From Gavia stellata (lineage: Eukaryota > Chordata > Aves > Gaviiformes > Gaviidae): DNA of 64,000 nt. A program made the translations under genes and the position numbers. Below are positions 60,856 through 64,000 of the stretch, one piece after another. The stretch spans positions 9,488,930 through 9,552,929 of the forward strand of contig NC_082595.1 in the NCBI RefSeq assembly GCF_030936135.1, written 5' to 3'. The notes beneath the pieces are model-generated. The model did no database searches. It was not told the DNA's origin and saw nothing but the letters and a program-made list of their open reading frames with translations. Each line of letters opens with the position of its first letter. The first letter of the stretch is position 1.

Positions 60856-63800
60856 GTAAGGAGCCGCCGCCGCCGAGTTTGCTCGAGTTTGGGCTCGGGC
60901 GCGTCCCCGCGCCTAGCAGCCACCCGCGCTGACTTTGAAAGAATATCTGAGTTCTGCCTTTTACTCTGTGTGTGCGATAGGCAGTATTTGCGTAAGGCTC
61001 GTTGCGCTCTGCAGCGTGCAATTGCAGCTCGGTGCCGTATACACTCCTGTCTGTAAATGACGAAAATAGCTAAGCTTGGGTTACAGATGCCAGTCAGTGA
61101 CCTGCGATAAACAAGCCTCGGACAGTCCGTCCAGCCGGTGAATTTAATCTGCTAGACACCCAGATAACATGGCATTTGTATAATCGAGAGGTATTTGTAA
61201 ATAGCTGGGAACGGACAGGGCTCTCTTGCTGGGCTGCTCGTATTTACACCGCGGCATGCCTGTGTTTGTCTTCCCCCCGCCCAGGGGTTTACCTTGTTCT
61301 TTGTTAGTTACAGTCAAGCCTAAACTGGCCGTTCGTCTTCAGCAAATGTGTAACGCCGAGTTATGCAGCAAAGATCGCAGCGAGGCAGGGAAGAATGACA
61401 TCTGCTCTCATTTCTGCTGTGGCAAAGTCAATGAATTGTTAAGATCTCAAACTACTTCTCTTTATTGGAGTGTATTTGGGACAAGCATTACATAATGTAT
61501 GTGTGGTATGTGGATATAATGTGCTCTGGAGCTTTCCTATCGAGAACATTTTATCTCTGATTTGCATAAAATAATCATATGTTTCCATTATAAGCAACTC
61601 TTTGGCTGTTTGTAACTTTAACAAGGTGGGAACAAACAGTGACCGGTAAAGGCTCAGATTCAATATGTTGTTGCCCAAAAAGTTTTCTGGGATTTTTGGC
61701 ATGTAGCCTGAAACCATAGCTGAAAGAAGTACTTTTGCCAGAAGCCAGTTCTTTTTTCTTTAAACTCTATGCAGATAATCACTACTGGGTTTGGTTATCC
61801 TGAAAGCACTGTTATATGCTGAAGTTCTTTATAGTTTTGAAAAATATACATGTAAAATGGCTCCCCCCCCAAATCACAAGTCACCACCTGCCAACCTCCA
61901 TATTAAGAGAGAAGGTAGTAAGGTCTTTTTGGGGAGAGATGTGAGGGGAGGCAGTCCCAGCAGGGACTGCTCACTGGTTATCCAGCTGAGAATGTTCTAT
62001 CAAATATGACTGACAAAATACAGATTATACAGCTATTGCTCTTGCCCTCTGGGGGGTCTATAGCTGACATCTAGTACTTGTTACATGGTGTAAAATAAAG
62101 CGTGTGTTGATATTATAGTAATGCAAATAAGCTTTAGGCCCAGTTCTGTTATTGGCAGTACTTTCTTGAACTTTTTTTTAGTTTCTTTAGGAGGCTGTGC
62201 CAGAGTTGCTTACAGGCAGAGGGCACTTGTGTGTGTCAATGGGTCATGATACAGCTTTGCAAACTTTGTTTGAAGCACAGCCCATCAACTAAAAGATAGT
62301 CCCCAAAATCTGTGACAGAGCTGGTGGCCATAAGTTCCGCCCCTGTATTTGTGTGCAAGAAGCTTGAAAGCACAACTGGCTCCATGCAACCTCAGAGAAT
62401 CTAGTGGTGCAGATCAAGGCCAGAGCGAGGACTGCGGGACTGATCTCAGTACTGAGCTAATTGAGCTTTTGTATGTACGTTATACTTACAGTTTTAAACA
62501 CGTCTTTTAAATGTTTCTGTAATAGTAGCAGAAGTAGCTTTGGTGCAGTGTTGTTCATGAGGGTTAACTGGCAAACAATACTAATGACTGACTTTTCTCC
62601 TGGCCATTCTTGTCCAGCAGAAGCCCGTGACTCAGTTATTGTAACTGAGGTATAGAATGGCTTTCTATGAAATACGTCTGCTTTTGTACACTTAGCAAAT
62701 TGTCTTGGCCGCCAGTGCCTCCTCCAATCTTGGAGAAAGTATTTAATATAAAAAAAAAAAAAAGAGTTGTCTACATACTTCTGGTAACTCTATGGTTTCC
62801 TTTTCCTATGTTTGTTTTGTACCACTACAGCCAGAGGGTCTGCTCTTCATTCTGTTTCTCTTCATATCCAGCAAGGCTGCGTTTGATTAAATGTTACTTA
62901 AGTAGCTCATTTTAATCTGGATTTAAGTTTAACATAGATATATGCAGTGTGAAAAGTGTATTTGAACTCCAACTCCTCAGCTGGAAGCAAGTCCTTCTCT
63001 GTTGCAAGGGTTAGCCAGCTGAGGAGGTTTTATAAACTGCTGGTGGTATACAAAGGTATAAAGTTTTCAGCAGGTAGTGCTGCTTACTAGCGTATGGGTC
63101 CTAGTCCTGCAAAGACCCACCCATGTATTTAATTCGCATTCATGAATAGTGCTTTGAAACAACGGCATTTCTTTTATATACGTAATAATAAACATGTATA
63201 CAAGTCTTTGCAGGAGCCAGGCTGTAATAGTTAGTATGCAATATATTTGTGCATGTGTATCCAGCTCAATTACAAGAAGATTTCAGTAAAGGCTTAATTT
63301 TTATGTTGAGCAGATGCCATAAAAGTCTTTTTATGTCTAAGTCCGTCATGAAGTGCAGCGTGCCTTGGCTTATTATACTTTGTGAAGTTCCACTGGAACA
63401 GCTCCTGATCTTTGAAAACAAACTATTACCCTGTAGATGTTCCTCTTGTGAGGAGTATGCCTGTGCACAAGAGATATTCTCTGAGATATTATGTGAAAAG
63501 GTCTGGTTCCATTTTTTTAAATCCACTGGTTCTCTATTGAGAGACTCTGTGAAAGCTGCTGACTCCACCTCTTAGATTGTTTAAAAAAAATATTAAAAAA
63601 AAATAATTAAAGACTAGATCCTAAAGGAACTGAGGTAGACCTGAGCTGAAGTCCAAGATCATGACAAAAGTATGGTTTTGGTTCCACTGTCTAACCCCAT
63701 CCTCCTGTGCCTAGTGCAGGAGACCTCAAAACTCCACGGGCACTTGTAGCTTCCTCCGGTTGTGCTGGATCTGGTCCATGTCCAGAGTGAGTGTAGCCTG

Positions 63801-64000
63801 TCCTACACAGGTGCCCATCTTCTGCTTAAGGCCTTCTGATTTGCTGTGCACTTGGAGCTGAAGAGGTGATCTATGAGGAGACATCTCGCATGCTCTGAAG
63901 GGAATTTCTTCACAAATGTGGAAATAGCCGCGGGAGCAAGAACTGCAATTCGTGACTCTTCCCCTTTCCTTTTTTTCTCTGGGTTGTAGGAGGGAGTGAG
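60856..64000 (+). other. Putative PTPN14 intron 1 (partial, runs off the window)
   Basis: After the donor at 60856 composition falls from the CpG island back to AT-rich DNA. I see no exon with paired splice sites and recognisable coding content up to the end of the window, and no clear repeats beyond short homopolymers. Confidence 0.4.

Larger units (their letters stand above)
59900..60930. other. Strong CpG island (putative PTPN14 promoter)
   Basis: Extremely GC- and CpG-rich block with GC boxes, a (GGGAC)n array and (CTCG/CCCG)n tetranucleotides. Long frames on both strands are Pro/Arg/Gly/Ala-rich and are composition artefacts. The island marks a promoter for the plus-strand transcript whose donor is at 60856. 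Confidence 0.85.

Noticed and set aside
59789..61021. Long Pro/Arg/Gly/Ala-rich open frames on both strands (up to 326 codons)
   Set aside because: Overlapping frames on both strands in an extreme CpG island, without recognisable domains; GC-rich sequence has few stop codons.

Overview
The window is vertebrate genomic DNA, almost certainly from a bird. It is AT-rich, intron-rich sequence with two CpG islands. Its recognisable interspersed repeats are three CR1 LINE fragments, including the typical avian 3' end ('tcccttccaactt...attctatgat'), and faint MIR-like relics. I see no bacterial, plasmid or phage features.

The main content is one complete gene on the minus strand: CENPF (centromere protein F / mitosin, the family that includes chicken CMF1 and mouse LEK1). 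I could place 19 coding exons, from the ATG at 48088 to the TAA at 5923, plus a probable non-coding first exon in the CpG island near 49 kb. All exon junctions are GT-AG, all phases agree, and the joined frame is 8877 nt (2958 residues plus stop) with no break. Two very large exons (20563-24026 and 16695-18995) carry about two thirds of the protein. The N-terminus ([12 protein letters not shown]), the coiled-coil body, a bipartite nuclear localisation signal and the C-terminal farnesylation box CKVQ are all recognisable. The promoter shows a cell-cycle architecture: four inverted CCAAT boxes and a CDE/CHR tandem element.

Layout: 1-5.8 kb, intergenic DNA beyond the CENPF 3' end; 5.9-49.2 kb, CENPF (minus); 49.2-49.7 kb, CENPF promoter and CpG island; 49.7-59.6 kb, intergenic DNA with MIR relics, a CR1 fragment and a possible solitary LTR; 59.9-60.9 kb, a second strong CpG island with a good splice donor on the plus strand (60856). 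From conserved vertebrate gene order (PTPN14 divergent from CENPF) this is best read as the non-coding first exon of PTPN14; 60.9-64 kb would then be its first intron. The PTPN14 call rests on synteny, not on coding sequence.

No wholly new biological system is evident. The points most worth a second look are: the avian protein carries a single copy of the internal repeat that is tandemly duplicated in human CENP-F; a KEN degron motif lies directly against the CAAX box; the CDE/CHR-CCAAT promoter is unusually clear; a perfect 19-bp minisatellite sits in intron 11; and an exact 22-bp duplication flanks exon 10.
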